DNA of 16,330 nucleotides from Pseudidiomarina aestuarii (GCA_003030745.1 PYVG01000024.1:1-16330); one strand, 5' to 3'. Positions 1 to 8,375 are shown, counted from the first letter of the stretch. Numbers and translations are program-made. Notes: generated by a model not told the origin, from the sequence alone.

Positions 1-539
1 TCAGAACGGAGTCCCGTTTCAACTAAAGCTCGGTGAGTTCGCATCACCATCGACATCATGTTCGTTGAGTCTGTATCCACAAAGAAGCGGCAAGACGTTT
101 GCCGACACTCCAAATTGCGGAAATTATAATCACGCAACATTTCGTGAGTGATAAAGAGATCGTCAACTTGTCGAGTCAGTGCGGCATCTTCAGCGCCATC
201 ATCGGCAAAGTCGGCGACCGGGTCACGCTGCTGATTCCATTCGTCATCGAGGGGATGACTCGGTAATTCAGTTTGTTCAGATTTGAGACGTTTACCTGCT
301 GCACGCAGATCCGCAATTTCCGCCTCTAGATCGGCAATGTTGGCTTTGATTTGATCATACTCTGCTTGATAGGGAGTGCTCGATGCGCTTGCAACACTGG
401 AGTCTCGGTTGACTTCAGTCTGGGTGGTGGCTTGCTGCAGGGGATTGCTGGTTGTAGATGATTGCCAATATTGGTAACCAGCCACTGCAACACAGATGAT
501 ACCGATAAGATGGAGACTGATCAGAAGATAACGATTCAT
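1..539 (-). CDS. Membrane-anchored periplasmic C-x4-C protein, partial (C-terminus off the left edge)
   Basis: I do not recognise a named family. The reading frame is open from an ATG at 537-539 to the window edge, giving 179 visible residues. An N-terminal hydrophobic segment (about residues 5-25) predicts a signal anchor with the rest in the periplasm. It is followed by a Ser/Thr/Gln-rich linker, a short charged heptad-like stretch (about 56-90, KANIADLEAEIADLRAAGK) that may form a coiled coil, and an acidic region. A Cys pair at 145 and 150 (LECRQTSCRFF) closely resembles the pair in the upstream gene. The start lies 2 nt past that gene's TAA, so translation is probably coupled and the two genes share an operon. 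Function is unknown; an envelope protein with a disulfide-capable motif is inferred. Confidence 0.75.
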   Translation of the reverse strand, partial: MNRYLLISLHLIGIICVAVAGYQYWQSSTTSNPLQQATTQTEVNRDSSVASASSTPYQAEYDQIKANIADLEAEIADLRAAGKRLKSEQTELPSHPLDDEWNQQRDPVADFADDGAEDAALTRQVDDLFITHEMLRDYNFRNLECRQTSCRFFVDTDSTNMMSMVMRTHRALVETGLRS

Positions 540-541
540 GA

Positions 542-1228
542 TTAGTTGCCCAATCTGCGACCAAACGAAATATGTACTTCGCTAGAGTCATATTTACTGT
601 GAAGCCAACGTTGTCTGCCGGCGTTTGGTTGGTTTGATACGGCATTTTGGAAGGCGCGCTCAATGGCTCTTTTTTCCGAATATTGGTTGGTGCCAAAGTG
701 AATATTACAGGTCATTTTCAGGCAACTAATCCGTTCAAAGGTTTCGGCAGCCACCGGCTCAGCAAGCATGGCTGCAACTTCGGTCTGCTCAGCTTCAAAA
801 TCCCAGTCCGCGAAGCGGCTATCGGGTGCGTATAGTTCCGCGAACGTAGTGTCATAACCGAGTAGGTAGCTCATGGCCGATTTAGGTACTGCCTTACCCT
901 GCGCAAGTTCATCTTGCAGGAGTTCGCGTCGTTGGTCGTTCGTCATAGCCGTGAACGCTTCTACGTCGATAGTCGCATGTTCCGAACTGGCTTGTAGTTC
1001 GTCACGAACGCTTTTCAGTTCAGCGAGGAGCTCATAGAGCTGCGCGATCGAATGACTGGAGTCAGCAGATTGCAGCGGATTTCTTACAAGCTGCTCAGGT
1101 GTGGACTCAAGCACTGGGTCGTTGGTTGCTGATACGGCTTGCTCGGACGGTTGACTGGCAGCCGACCAGAGAACATAGCTCAGTGCGATATAGAAAACGA
1201 AGACTGCTAAATGGATGAAGCGAGTCAT
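542..1228 (-). CDS. Membrane-anchored periplasmic C-x4-C protein, paralogue of the downstream gene
   Basis: This is a 228-aa protein of no family I can name. Residues 5-25 are hydrophobic (signal anchor), then come a low-complexity Ser/Gln/Glu linker, a helical region (about 60-115) and a C-terminal domain with Cys169 and Cys174 (RISCLKMTCNIHF). That matches the NLECRQTSCRFF motif of the neighbouring gene, so the pair looks like a tandem duplication that has diverged strongly. I chose the ATG at 1226-1228 because AAGGA lies 11 nt upstream. An upstream TTG at 1235-1237 would place that ribosome site only 2 nt away, which is too close. The gene is first in a two-gene minus-strand operon and diverges from gdhA. 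Confidence 0.75.
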   Translation of the reverse strand: MTRFIHLAVFVFYIALSYVLWSAASQPSEQAVSATNDPVLESTPEQLVRNPLQSADSSHSIAQLYELLAELKSVRDELQASSEHATIDVEAFTAMTNDQRRELLQDELAQGKAVPKSAMSYLLGYDTTFAELYAPDSRFADWDFEAEQTEVAAMLAEPVAAETFERISCLKMTCNIHFGTNQYSEKRAIERAFQNAVSNQPNAGRQRWLHSKYDSSEVHISFGRRLGN

Positions 1229-1251
1229 GTGCGGCAATGTCCTTGTTGCTC

Positions 1252-1280
1252 AATCAACCCAGTTGTAAAGGTTCTGTTAA
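1252..1280 (-). promoter_or_regulatory. Candidate sigma-70 promoter for the C-x4-C gene pair
   Basis: Read on the minus strand, TTAACA (1280-1275) is followed after 17 nt by TTGATT (1257-1252). The -35 matches consensus at 5 of 6 positions, the -10 at only 3 of 6. The -35 sits inside a perfect 10-bp palindrome, CTGTTAACAG (1274-1283), which could be an operator or chance. Weak evidence. Confidence 0.3.
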
Positions 1281-1346
1281 CAGCACTTTAACTGGTCTAA
1301 ATGGACTGCGCAATACGTAGGTAATGGGACATTTGACAGGAAACCG

Positions 1347-1367
1347 GCACTCACGCATGCTGAGTGC
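1347..1367. promoter_or_regulatory. Inverted repeat just upstream of gdhA
   Basis: GCACTCA (1347-1353) and TGAGTGC (1361-1367) are perfect reverse complements around a 7-nt centre that itself holds GCATGC. The dyad ends 26 nt before the gdhA start and just before its ribosome-binding region. A TTGACA at 1333-1338 could be a -35 box with a poor -10 at 1356-1361 inside the dyad, in which case a protein bound here would block the promoter. Otherwise the dyad may form a leader hairpin in the mRNA. Both roles are inferred. Confidence 0.4.
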
Positions 1368-1393
1368 ACATAACAAGAGGATGGAAGCCCCAC

Positions 1394-2746
1394 ATGACCT
1401 ACATGCACGACACCATCGAGCAGTTAAAGCAAACCAGCCCAGCTCAATCAGAGTTTTATCAAGCCGTAGAAGAAGTTTTAGAATCCATTGAACCCCTCCT
1501 AGAAAGTGACCCACGCTATCGAGAGCATGCCATTATTGAGCGTCTTGTAGAGCCGGAACGCCAGATTATGTTTCGCGTTCCTTGGCTAGACGATAACGGC
1601 AAGATTCAAGTCAATAAAGGCTATCGCATTGAATTTAACTCAGCATTGGGCCCATACAAAGGCGGCTTGCGTTTTCACAAGAGTGTGAACGGCAGCATTG
1701 TGAAGTTTCTTGGTTTTGAGCAGATCTTTAAAAACGCGCTAACAGGCCTAGCAATCGGCGGTGGCAAAGGTGGTTCAAACTTCGATCCTAAGGGTAAATC
1801 ACAACAAGAAATCATGCGGTTCTGTCAGTCATTTATGACTGAGCTGTATCGTCATATTGGTCCGACAACGGATGTGCCGGCAGGCGATATCGGAGTGGGG
1901 ACTCGCGAAATTGGCTATCTATTCGGTCAGTATAAACGCATCGTGAACCGCTTTGATGGCGTGTTAACTGGAAAGGGCTCATTGTGGGGCGGCTCTGAAG
2001 TGCGTACGCAAGCGACTGGTTATGGTGCAGTTTACTTTGCTAAATACATGATGGAAGACCGTGATTTCGAAATTAAAGGCAAGCGCTGTTTAGTATCGGG
2101 CTCTGGTAACGTGGCTATCTACACAATGGAAAAGCTAATCGAACTTGGTGCTGTTCCGGTTGCGTGTAGTGACTCCAGCGGCACTATTTATCATAAAGAT
2201 GGCATTGACTTAGATACCATCAAAGAACTCAAAGAAGCGGGTAGCGAGCGGCTTGAAAAGTATCTAGAGAAGCACAGTAAAGCCGAATACACTCCGCGTG
2301 ATGATTACCCCGATGATGGCGAGAAGATATGGCGCTATGCCGCTGATCTAGCGTTTCCCTGCGCGACCCAAAATGAGGTCTCCAAAGAAGATGCTGAAGC
2401 GCTCATTGAGAATGGCTGCAAAGGCGTAGTTGAAGGCGCCAATATGCCGTGTACAGCAGAAGCGGCAGATATTCTGTTGGAATCACGCATTGCTTATGCG
2501 CCAGGTAAAGCATCGAATGCGGGTGGCGTCGCCACGTCACAGTTGGAGATGGCGCAGAATTCCAGTATGCAGCGTTGGACCTTTGAGGAAGTCGACGAAA
2601 AATTGAAGACCATCATGTGCCAAATCTACAAATCGTCGCGCGACGCGGCCGAGGAATTTGGCGAGAAAGATAATCTCGTGGTTGGCGCGAACATAGCAGG
2701 TTTTCGTCGCGTTGCAGACGCGATGATTCAGCAAGGTGTCGTGTAA
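1394..2746 (+). CDS. gdhA: NADP-type glutamate dehydrogenase
   Basis: It catalyses the reversible reductive amination of 2-oxoglutarate with ammonia to glutamate, a cytosolic step of ammonium assimilation. The 450-aa product matches the length and motif order of hexameric bacterial GDH (E. coli GdhA, 447 aa): GPYKGGLRFH (86-95), catalytic-lysine loop GGGKGGSNFDPKGKS with Lys125, PAGDIGVGTRE (162-172), Rossmann motif SGSGNVA (235-241), then CATQNE, EGANMPC and the PGKASNAGGVATS block. The acidic/Ser pattern SDSSG after the second Rossmann strand resembles the NADP(H)-dependent E. coli enzyme. I chose ATG 1394, which has GGAAG 6 nt upstream; an in-frame GTG at 1364 and an ATG at 1403 are alternatives. 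The gene ends 12 nt from the stop of the convergent cyclase gene, with no terminator visible between. Confidence 0.96.
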   Translation: MTYMHDTIEQLKQTSPAQSEFYQAVEEVLESIEPLLESDPRYREHAIIERLVEPERQIMFRVPWLDDNGKIQVNKGYRIEFNSALGPYKGGLRFHKSVNGSIVKFLGFEQIFKNALTGLAIGGGKGGSNFDPKGKSQQEIMRFCQSFMTELYRHIGPTTDVPAGDIGVGTREIGYLFGQYKRIVNRFDGVLTGKGSLWGGSEVRTQATGYGAVYFAKYMMEDRDFEIKGKRCLVSGSGNVAIYTMEKLIELGAVPVACSDSSGTIYHKDGIDLDTIKELKEAGSERLEKYLEKHSKAEYTPRDDYPDDGEKIWRYAADLAFPCATQNEVSKEDAEALIENGCKGVVEGANMPCTAEAADILLESRIAYAPGKASNAGGVATSQLEMAQNSSMQRWTFEEVDEKLKTIMCQIYKSSRDAAEEFGEKDNLVVGANIAGFRRVADAMIQQGVV

Positions 2747-2758
2747 CTAACGTGAGCC

Positions 2759-3763
2759 TTAAAAGTTCACAATAGTGCGATTACGGCCCTGATGTTTGGC
2801 CTCGTAAAGTGCCTGATCAGCAGCAGCGACTGCTTGTTCAGGCGCTTGATTGGGTTGCAAACTAGCGACACCAAAGCTCATTGTCGTGCGCTCGTTTGGA
2901 AACAGCTTCAACTCGGCTATCTGCTCGCGCAACTGTTCACAAATAGCGAATGCCTCGGTGGTCGAGGTGTTCGGTAGAATCAACATAAACTCCTCACCGC
3001 CCCAACGTCCAACAAAATCAGCTTCACGCACCTGTAGGCGCAGCAGCTGAGCAATCTGCTGTAGCACACGGTCACCTTGTAAATGCCCAAAGCGATCGTT
3101 AATGGTTTTAAAGTGATCAATGTCAGCTAGCACAATAGCGGCTTCATCAAAGTTATCGTTGTCTGAACGAGTAAATTGCGACAGCGTCGCGTCCAGACTC
3201 AAGCGATTGGCGAGGCCGGTCAATCTATCCGTATTCGACAACCGCTCCAGTTCATCATAGGCATCGGCACGAGACTTCTCGTAGTGTCGGAACAGAAACC
3301 AGTGGGCGGTGAAAACTTCGATAATATTCAACAAACTACCCAAGCCCATGGTCAGAGGCTGCGCTCGAGGAAGTTGATAGGCCATGAAGCCAATGGTGTA
3401 GCCAAACACAATGGCGGTATACCAGGCGCCGACTTTGCGGCCGAGTAAAAAGAAGACAATCGGGGGAATTACAGTCACCCACAGTACCGAGTAACTATTC
3501 CCGGTTACCAAGTGCATGAACATCATGACATTAAAGGTAATGGCTAAACACACGAGCCAAGAGGAGCGTCGTAATTGTCGATGGCGTTGGTGATAAACAC
3601 CGATGAGCGCTGCTGCGACCAGGCTGATGTAGTTGAAAGCGGCGAGTTCATAGGCAGCAAAAACAACCACATTGAGTGTGCCAATAACGAACGAAAATAC
3701 GCCAATAATCCAAAGGACACTCATGACCAAAGTGTATTGATGTCGATATGCTGTGCTGGCCAT
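2759..3763 (-). CDS. Membrane-bound diguanylate cyclase (GGDEF family)
   Basis: It is predicted to make the second messenger cyclic di-GMP from two GTP at the inner membrane. The 334-aa protein has an N-terminal block of five or six hydrophobic helices (about 15-160) with no recognisable sensor-domain name, then a full GGDEF domain (about 170-330). The domain starts with the usual DRLTGLANR (179-187), carries the metal/GTP segment LADIDHFKTIND (212-223), an inhibitory-site RxxD (Arg246-Asp249) five residues before the signature, and GGEEF at 255-259. All catalytic positions look intact, so it should be active and product-inhibited. Start ATG 3763 has GGAG 7 nt upstream. It diverges from the DUF3300 gene and no EAL domain is attached. 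Confidence 0.93.
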   Translation of the reverse strand: MASTAYRHQYTLVMSVLWIIGVFSFVIGTLNVVVFAAYELAAFNYISLVAAALIGVYHQRHRQLRRSSWLVCLAITFNVMMFMHLVTGNSYSVLWVTVIPPIVFFLLGRKVGAWYTAIVFGYTIGFMAYQLPRAQPLTMGLGSLLNIIEVFTAHWFLFRHYEKSRADAYDELERLSNTDRLTGLANRLSLDATLSQFTRSDNDNFDEAAIVLADIDHFKTINDRFGHLQGDRVLQQIAQLLRLQVREADFVGRWGGEEFMLILPNTSTTEAFAICEQLREQIAELKLFPNERTTMSFGVASLQPNQAPEQAVAAADQALYEAKHQGRNRTIVNF

Positions 3764-3874
3764 GTTGTTACTCCAATGTTTCCCGATAACTTGTTATATG
3801 TCATTCGCTTAGAATTGGGAAGCCAACATTAAAATATTTCGTTACATAACCTTTACAATTAAAAGTGGGGAAAT

Positions 3875-3890
3875 TGTGACCTTTTTCGCA
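3875..3890. promoter_or_regulatory. CRP-like dyad upstream of the DUF3300 gene
   Basis: TGTGA (3875-3879), 6 nt, then TCGCA (3886-3890) matches the CRP core TGTGA-N6-TCACA at 9 of 10 positions. Flanking bases are only partly like the 22-bp consensus. It lies in the 188-bp divergent gap between the diguanylate cyclase and the DUF3300 lipoprotein gene. Its centre would be about 31 nt before the start predicted from the TATACT box, closer than a classical activating site, so its effect cannot be read from sequence. Confidence 0.35.
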
Positions 3891-3901
3891 GATCGAGCAT
3901 C

Positions 3902-3907
3902 TATACT
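3902..3907 (+). promoter_or_regulatory. Candidate -10 element for the DUF3300 gene
   Basis: TATACT matches the sigma-70 -10 consensus at 5 of 6 positions and would start transcription near 3914, about 38 nt before the ATG at 3952. No good -35 box lies 16-18 nt upstream, which would suit a promoter needing an activator. Confidence 0.4.
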
Positions 3908-3951
3908 CATAACGACAGCTGTTTTGTTGTCTGCCGATTGGAGGCATGATT

Positions 3952-5412
3952 ATGCGACATCATACAAGTTTAAAACTGAGTGTCATTGCGTTGAGCTTGA
4001 TGGCAGTGACCGGTTGCACATCTTCGTATGCAGCCCGTAGCGAAGTAGTTCGCTCCGAAACCACTCAAGTCGTGCGTGATGCGGCTTATTACGAAAACGC
4101 TACGGTCGATGAACTGTTGGCGCCGATTGCATTGTATCCAGATGCGTTACTTTCTCACATTCTGATTGCAGCGACCTATCCGTTGGAAGTGGTGCAAGCA
4201 GAGCGTTGGACGCAAGACTATGAGCACCTTGATGCGGACGCAGCGTTAACGGCAGTGGAATCGCAGCCGTGGGATCCCAGTGTGAAGGCACTGGTTGCTA
4301 CGCCGGACGTATTGAAGCGAATGAGTGAAGATCTGGCGTGGACACAGGCTCTAGGCGAAGCTTTCTTAGCCGAAGAAGAGGCCGTGCTGGCCAGCATTCA
4401 GAGCCTGCGTCAGCAAGCGTATACAGCAGGTAATCTCGCGAGCGATGAACACATTAACGTGCAGCGCGAAGAGAAGACGATTGTGATTGAGACGGTTCGG
4501 CGTGAGGTGGTCTATGTGCCTTACTACGATAGCCGCTATGTCTATGGTGACTGGTGGTGGCGTAATCGCTCACCTGTTTACTGGCACTATCCTTCACTTC
4601 ATGTGAGTGTGGGTTCTGGCATTTATTGGGGCATTAACTATCACGTTCCTAGTGCTTTCTATTTTAGTTCTTTCTATTGGCCTCAGCGTTATGTTGTGGT
4701 GCATCACCATCATTACCACAAACCGAAGCAGCGTTATCCAGAGCGTCGGCAAATTGTGCAGGATGGACGTCGCTGGCAACATGAACCCGAGCACCGTCGT
4801 GGGGTGAAGTTTAAGCGTCGCGACCTGCAGTGGGACGGACCAAAACGTCACGTTGTCGAACGTCGTGACCCAGCGGAGAATCGTACTGTGGAGCGCCGCA
4901 AGTTATCGACTGCGCCCACTGTGACCGAGAATCCTGGTAAGCGGTTGCCAACCCGCGATACTCGCGTAGCGGATGATCGCTTGCGTCAAGATGTGTTTGA
5001 TATCACCGAGCAACCGGTTCGGACACAACGTCCAGCAGTACGCACACCGGAAGATGTCAGAACGCGTTTGGCACAGAAGCCGACTATTACTGAACAGCCC
5101 ACGCGTGCGCGGCCACAGGTAAGTACTCCGTTGCCGAAGCAGCAACCGCTGTTTAAGCAGACACCGCAACCTCGTATTGCAGAGCCTGCAGTGCAGCCGC
5201 ACGTTCGCAGTAGTCAGCCTGTATTGAGACAACAACCAACGCGTCCACCTGTAGTGTCGCAACCACGGGTATCGCAGCCACGGGTGTCACAGCCTAGCTA
5301 CTCGCGACCAGCGGTTTCGCAGCCACGTGTTTCACAACCAAGTGTTCAGCCTGTGCAACCCGTGTCACGGCCTGCAGTGCGCTCGTCCCGGCCGCAGCAA
5401 GATATCGAATAG
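3952..5412 (+). CDS. DUF3300 family lipoprotein with Pro-rich repeat tail
   Basis: Function is unknown. The protein (486 aa) starts with a lipoprotein signal peptide: charged MRHHTSLK, hydrophobic core, lipobox VTGC with Cys22 followed by Thr, which predicts outer-membrane sorting. Residues about 47-250 carry the DUF3300 domain: VDELLAPIALYPDALLSHIL (52-71), QPWDPSVKALV, the VVYVPYYDSRYVYGDWWW stretch (187-203), then an aromatic part with HHHHYHKP (251-258). The rest is basic and Pro/Gln/Arg-rich, ending in six 5-residue units of the type VSQPR (5254-5343), likely disordered. GGAGG (3940-3944) is 7 nt before ATG 3952 but only 1 nt before ATG 3946, so 3952 is the better start. It converges on the M16 protease gene. 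Confidence 0.88.
   Translation: MRHHTSLKLSVIALSLMAVTGCTSSYAARSEVVRSETTQVVRDAAYYENATVDELLAPIALYPDALLSHILIAATYPLEVVQAERWTQDYEHLDADAALTAVESQPWDPSVKALVATPDVLKRMSEDLAWTQALGEAFLAEEEAVLASIQSLRQQAYTAGNLASDEHINVQREEKTIVIETVRREVVYVPYYDSRYVYGDWWWRNRSPVYWHYPSLHVSVGSGIYWGINYHVPSAFYFSSFYWPQRYVVVHHHHYHKPKQRYPERRQIVQDGRRWQHEPEHRRGVKFKRRDLQWDGPKRHVVERRDPAENRTVERRKLSTAPTVTENPGKRLPTRDTRVADDRLRQDVFDITEQPVRTQRPAVRTPEDVRTRLAQKPTITEQPTRARPQVSTPLPKQQPLFKQTPQPRIAEPAVQPHVRSSQPVLRQQPTRPPVVSQPRVSQPRVSQPSYSRPAVSQPRVSQPSVQPVQPVSRPAVRSSRPQQDIE
5254..5343 (+). repeat. Six tandem 15-bp units coding V-S-Q-P-R-type pentapeptides
   Basis: Units at 5254, 5269, 5284, 5299, 5314 and 5329 translate as VSQPR, VSQPR, VSQPS, YSRPA, VSQPR and VSQPS. 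Proline is fixed at the fourth place and Ser at the second. Synonymous codons differ between units (GTG/GTA/GTT, TCG/TCA, CAA/CAG), so the array is old or selected at the protein level rather than a recent slippage product. Confidence 0.8.
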
Positions 5413-5431
5413 TGTGAAATCGATAGGCAAT

Positions 5432-5468
5432 AAAAAACCCGGCGCAGTTTTCACTGGCCGGGTTTTTT
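5432..5468. terminator. Bidirectional rho-independent terminator
   Basis: AAAAAACCCGGC (5432-5443) pairs perfectly with GCCGGGTTTTTT (5457-5468) around a 13-nt loop. The GC core is flanked by T runs on both strands, so it can stop transcripts from the DUF3300 gene (stop 20 nt before) and from the convergent M16 gene (stop 13 nt after). Confidence 0.9.
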
Positions 5469-5480
5469 CATGGGTAACGA

Positions 5481-8375
5481 TTACTGTTTTGCCATATCCG
5501 CATGGAACTTGGCGAGAGACTCGACAACCTGCTGGTTGGGTAACTCAGCAAATGGCTGCTCGAGGAACTTAGTACCACGCATCTGAACCGAGATACGAGC
5601 TGCGTCCGGATTCAACATGGTTTGTTGATAGAAGGACTTAATATCCTCTAACGTCACGGCTTCAACCGCTGCAATAAGCTGTTGCTTGCTATCAAAGTCA
5701 AAACGCTCGCGATACCAATCATTGATCAACGGAGACACTTCTTCAGACATGTTCTTTGGTGGCTCTTTCAGTGAAACCAAAGCACTGGCTTTTAATTGTT
5801 CGAACTCTTCTTGAGTGAGCGCATTTAAACGCTCCTCATACTCACCTTTGAACGCATCGAAGCGTGCTTGCATGGTCGCAACGTCATTGACTGGGGTTTG
5901 AATATACATAGCAAAACCAGTGTATTCATCAATGGCTGTTGCGGTGCCACCGACAGCGTAAGCAAGTTGCTCTTCTGTACGTAACTTATCGAACGCGATG
6001 TTGCTGAAGTGCGCTGATAACACATTCCCCGCTGCTTGTGTTGCAAAACCTGGCTCTGGATGCACATGAACGTCAATCATACCAACGTCGGCGACATCAA
6101 TATTTTCTTGCCAGACAATTCGCTGTTTCTCAGCTGGCGCGATAAAACGAGCACGGTCGTAGTCAGTCGACTGACGTTCGGCTGGCAGTGCAGCATCAAC
6201 AACAGTCACGACGTTCTCAAGGTCAGAGATGGCGTAGTTACCAAATGCAAACACACGAATGTGATTGTTGCTCAACTGATCATTGGCGAAGGCTGTCAGG
6301 TCAGCAGGTTTCAGTGATTCTGCTGTTGCAATCAATTGCTCGGTGTTGAAGTTGCCTTCACGAATGAGTTTGTTGTATGCACCAAAGGCCTGATAGAACG
6401 GGAATTGTTTGCCTTGGTTTCGTAAGCCGCGAACAAAGCGATCGACGGCATTGGCAAAACTCTGTTCGTCAGCTTCGACAACTAGGTTGGCGATAGCTTC
6501 CTGCAGTAACACTGGTTGTTTGTCGGTGAAGCCAGACACACGTAAGGTCACGCCACTACCGGTATTGAAGTTAAATTGCATCCCTGCAACTGACGCTTCA
6601 GTACGCAATGCGCTTTGCTCTAGGTTGAACAGGTCACGCCAGAGGTCCAGCAATACTGCTGCTTTCACGTCTTCTTGAGCGCGACCATTGTTCATCGCAA
6701 TTTCAAGAATACCGCGTGGTTGGTCAGCAAATAGTTGGCTCGGATAGTGCCATACTGTCATGCCTTCAGACTCCAGCACGATTTCTGGTTTGGCTTGTTC
6801 TTTCGCTTCAACCAAAGCAAAGTTTTCTGGCATCAAGCGGTTCACAGTTGGCAGATTAAACGCTAGCTGACCTTCTTGACCCCAACTTGCCATTTCTTCG
6901 GCGGTGATATCGACAACTTGATATTTACCGTCATAGAAATGCAGCTCACTGTCACTCGGCTCTTGTTTGCTCACATACCAAACGCGAAGACGCTCAGGAG
7001 TGAGTTGGTCTAATACAGCGTTGATAGCTTGCGCATCAAAGGCTTCATAAACATACGGAGCGGCAATGGCATAATTGGCAGGGACATTCTGCATAGATTC
7101 GGCCAAATTCGACACGTAGCTGAACTGATTCCCTTTTTCTAAGAACTGAAAACGGTTATTCAGGCTGGTTTTGATTTCAGCAAAGTACTTCTCATCGACA
7201 CCTTCGGCACGAATTTTCTCGATGTATTGCATAATGGAAGCAATCATCATTTCGCGTTGTTGCATACCAGCATCGGTGAGCTCCAGCATGATGTTTAAGG
7301 TGCCGTAGTTACCGTAATCGGTTGGTGATGCATAAGCATTCAGGCTAGAAATCAGTCCCATCGCTTTCAGCGTATGGGCTGGTGTACCTTCCATTTCAGA
7401 ACCAATCAAGTAGGTAATGAACTCGTTCGGCTTAACGCGGAACTGGTCACTATTGTCCTCAATAATAAATTCGAGGCGTACCTGTTTTACTTCTTCGTTC
7501 GGTACGTAGTGAATGCGCTTACCCGCAACTTGCTCGAAATCCAGAGCTGTAGTTACGGTTGGATCTTCGATATTCTTGTTTTCAATAGCGCTAAAGTGCT
7601 TCTTCGCTAAAGCTTCGAGTTCATCCAATGAACGGTTACTGATCATGGCCGCTTTCATAATATTGGCGGAGTAGTAGCGATTATAAAAATCGACGGTCTC
7701 AGTATGCAGGTTGCTATTTTCTTTATCGCCCAGTGACTCAAGGTTACCAATTAAGAAGCGATTCGCTGGGTGCTCACCGAGTAAGCCACGAGCTAAATTG
7801 TATTGACCAAAAAAGTCCATTTCACGGCGCATTGACCACTCGGCATTGACCGCATTCTTTTCTTTCTCAGTGTATTCAGGATAAAGCTTCGGCGCTTTGA
7901 AGAAGTCTGAGAAACGATCCAAGGCTTCGTCATAAGCATTGTTGTTTAGGCTGAACATGTAATTGGTGATATCAAGCCAAGTGTAGGCATTCTGGCTACC
8001 ACCGTTGGCAGTCATAAACTCGCCATACTCGTTCGAATCAGGGTATTTCTCAGTTCCTAAGAATAACATGTGTTCTAAGTAGTGAGCCATACCTTGTTGC
8101 GTCATTGGGTCATGGAGGAGACCAACACTTACGCTCAGTGAAGCAGCTGATTTTTCCGTTGATGGATCAGAAATCAACATCACTTCTAAGCCGTTATCGA
8201 GCATTAACGTGCGATAGGCACGATCATCATTCGGGCTTTTCAGTACTTGGGTCGCCGCTTGTTGCTGAGCCGTTTGCTCAGTTGCGGCACTGGTTTGTTC
8301 ATTGCTGGGACGGCTATCACAACCGGTCAGCAACAGTGCAGTGGCAACTGCACTCAGTAGAAAGAAGTTTTTCAT
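5481..8375 (-). CDS. M16 family zinc metalloprotease, pitrilysin/insulysin type, lipoprotein
   Basis: It is predicted to degrade oligopeptides and small proteins in the envelope. At 964 aa it has the full length of pitrilysin (about 960). The inverted zinc motif HYLEH places ligands His98 and His102 with catalytic Glu101, and the third ligand is Glu179 in NAVNAEW, 77 residues on as in E. coli pitrilysin. The C-terminal half keeps LRTEEQLAYAVGG, typical of the second, non-catalytic clamshell half. Unlike E. coli pitrilysin, which has a cleavable signal, it starts with a lipoprotein signal peptide ending LLTGC (Cys19). Asp20 at the +2 position predicts inner-membrane retention if the E. coli Lol rule holds here. 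Start ATG 8375. It diverges from a MarR-type gene. Confidence 0.93.
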   Translation of the reverse strand: MKNFFLLSAVATALLLTGCDSRPSNEQTSAATEQTAQQQAATQVLKSPNDDRAYRTLMLDNGLEVMLISDPSTEKSAASLSVSVGLLHDPMTQQGMAHYLEHMLFLGTEKYPDSNEYGEFMTANGGSQNAYTWLDITNYMFSLNNNAYDEALDRFSDFFKAPKLYPEYTEKEKNAVNAEWSMRREMDFFGQYNLARGLLGEHPANRFLIGNLESLGDKENSNLHTETVDFYNRYYSANIMKAAMISNRSLDELEALAKKHFSAIENKNIEDPTVTTALDFEQVAGKRIHYVPNEEVKQVRLEFIIEDNSDQFRVKPNEFITYLIGSEMEGTPAHTLKAMGLISSLNAYASPTDYGNYGTLNIMLELTDAGMQQREMMIASIMQYIEKIRAEGVDEKYFAEIKTSLNNRFQFLEKGNQFSYVSNLAESMQNVPANYAIAAPYVYEAFDAQAINAVLDQLTPERLRVWYVSKQEPSDSELHFYDGKYQVVDITAEEMASWGQEGQLAFNLPTVNRLMPENFALVEAKEQAKPEIVLESEGMTVWHYPSQLFADQPRGILEIAMNNGRAQEDVKAAVLLDLWRDLFNLEQSALRTEASVAGMQFNFNTGSGVTLRVSGFTDKQPVLLQEAIANLVVEADEQSFANAVDRFVRGLRNQGKQFPFYQAFGAYNKLIREGNFNTEQLIATAESLKPADLTAFANDQLSNNHIRVFAFGNYAISDLENVVTVVDAALPAERQSTDYDRARFIAPAEKQRIVWQENIDVADVGMIDVHVHPEPGFATQAAGNVLSAHFSNIAFDKLRTEEQLAYAVGGTATAIDEYTGFAMYIQTPVNDVATMQARFDAFKGEYEERLNALTQEEFEQLKASALVSLKEPPKNMSEEVSPLINDWYRERFDFDSKQQLIAAVEAVTLEDIKSFYQQTMLNPDAARISVQMRGTKFLEQPFAELPNQQVVESLAKFHADMAKQ

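Noticed and set aside
4720..4758. His-rich HHHHYHKP in the DUF3300 protein as a metal-binding domain
   Set aside because: Histidine clusters here sit in a basic, aromatic, probably disordered stretch, and no defined metal-site spacing is visible.
4594..5262. Open frames on the minus strand inside the DUF3300 gene (85 and 119 codons)
   Set aside because: They are opposite-strand shadows of a biased, repeat-rich coding region; the products are Arg/Leu/Thr-rich and low complexity, with no recognisable domain.
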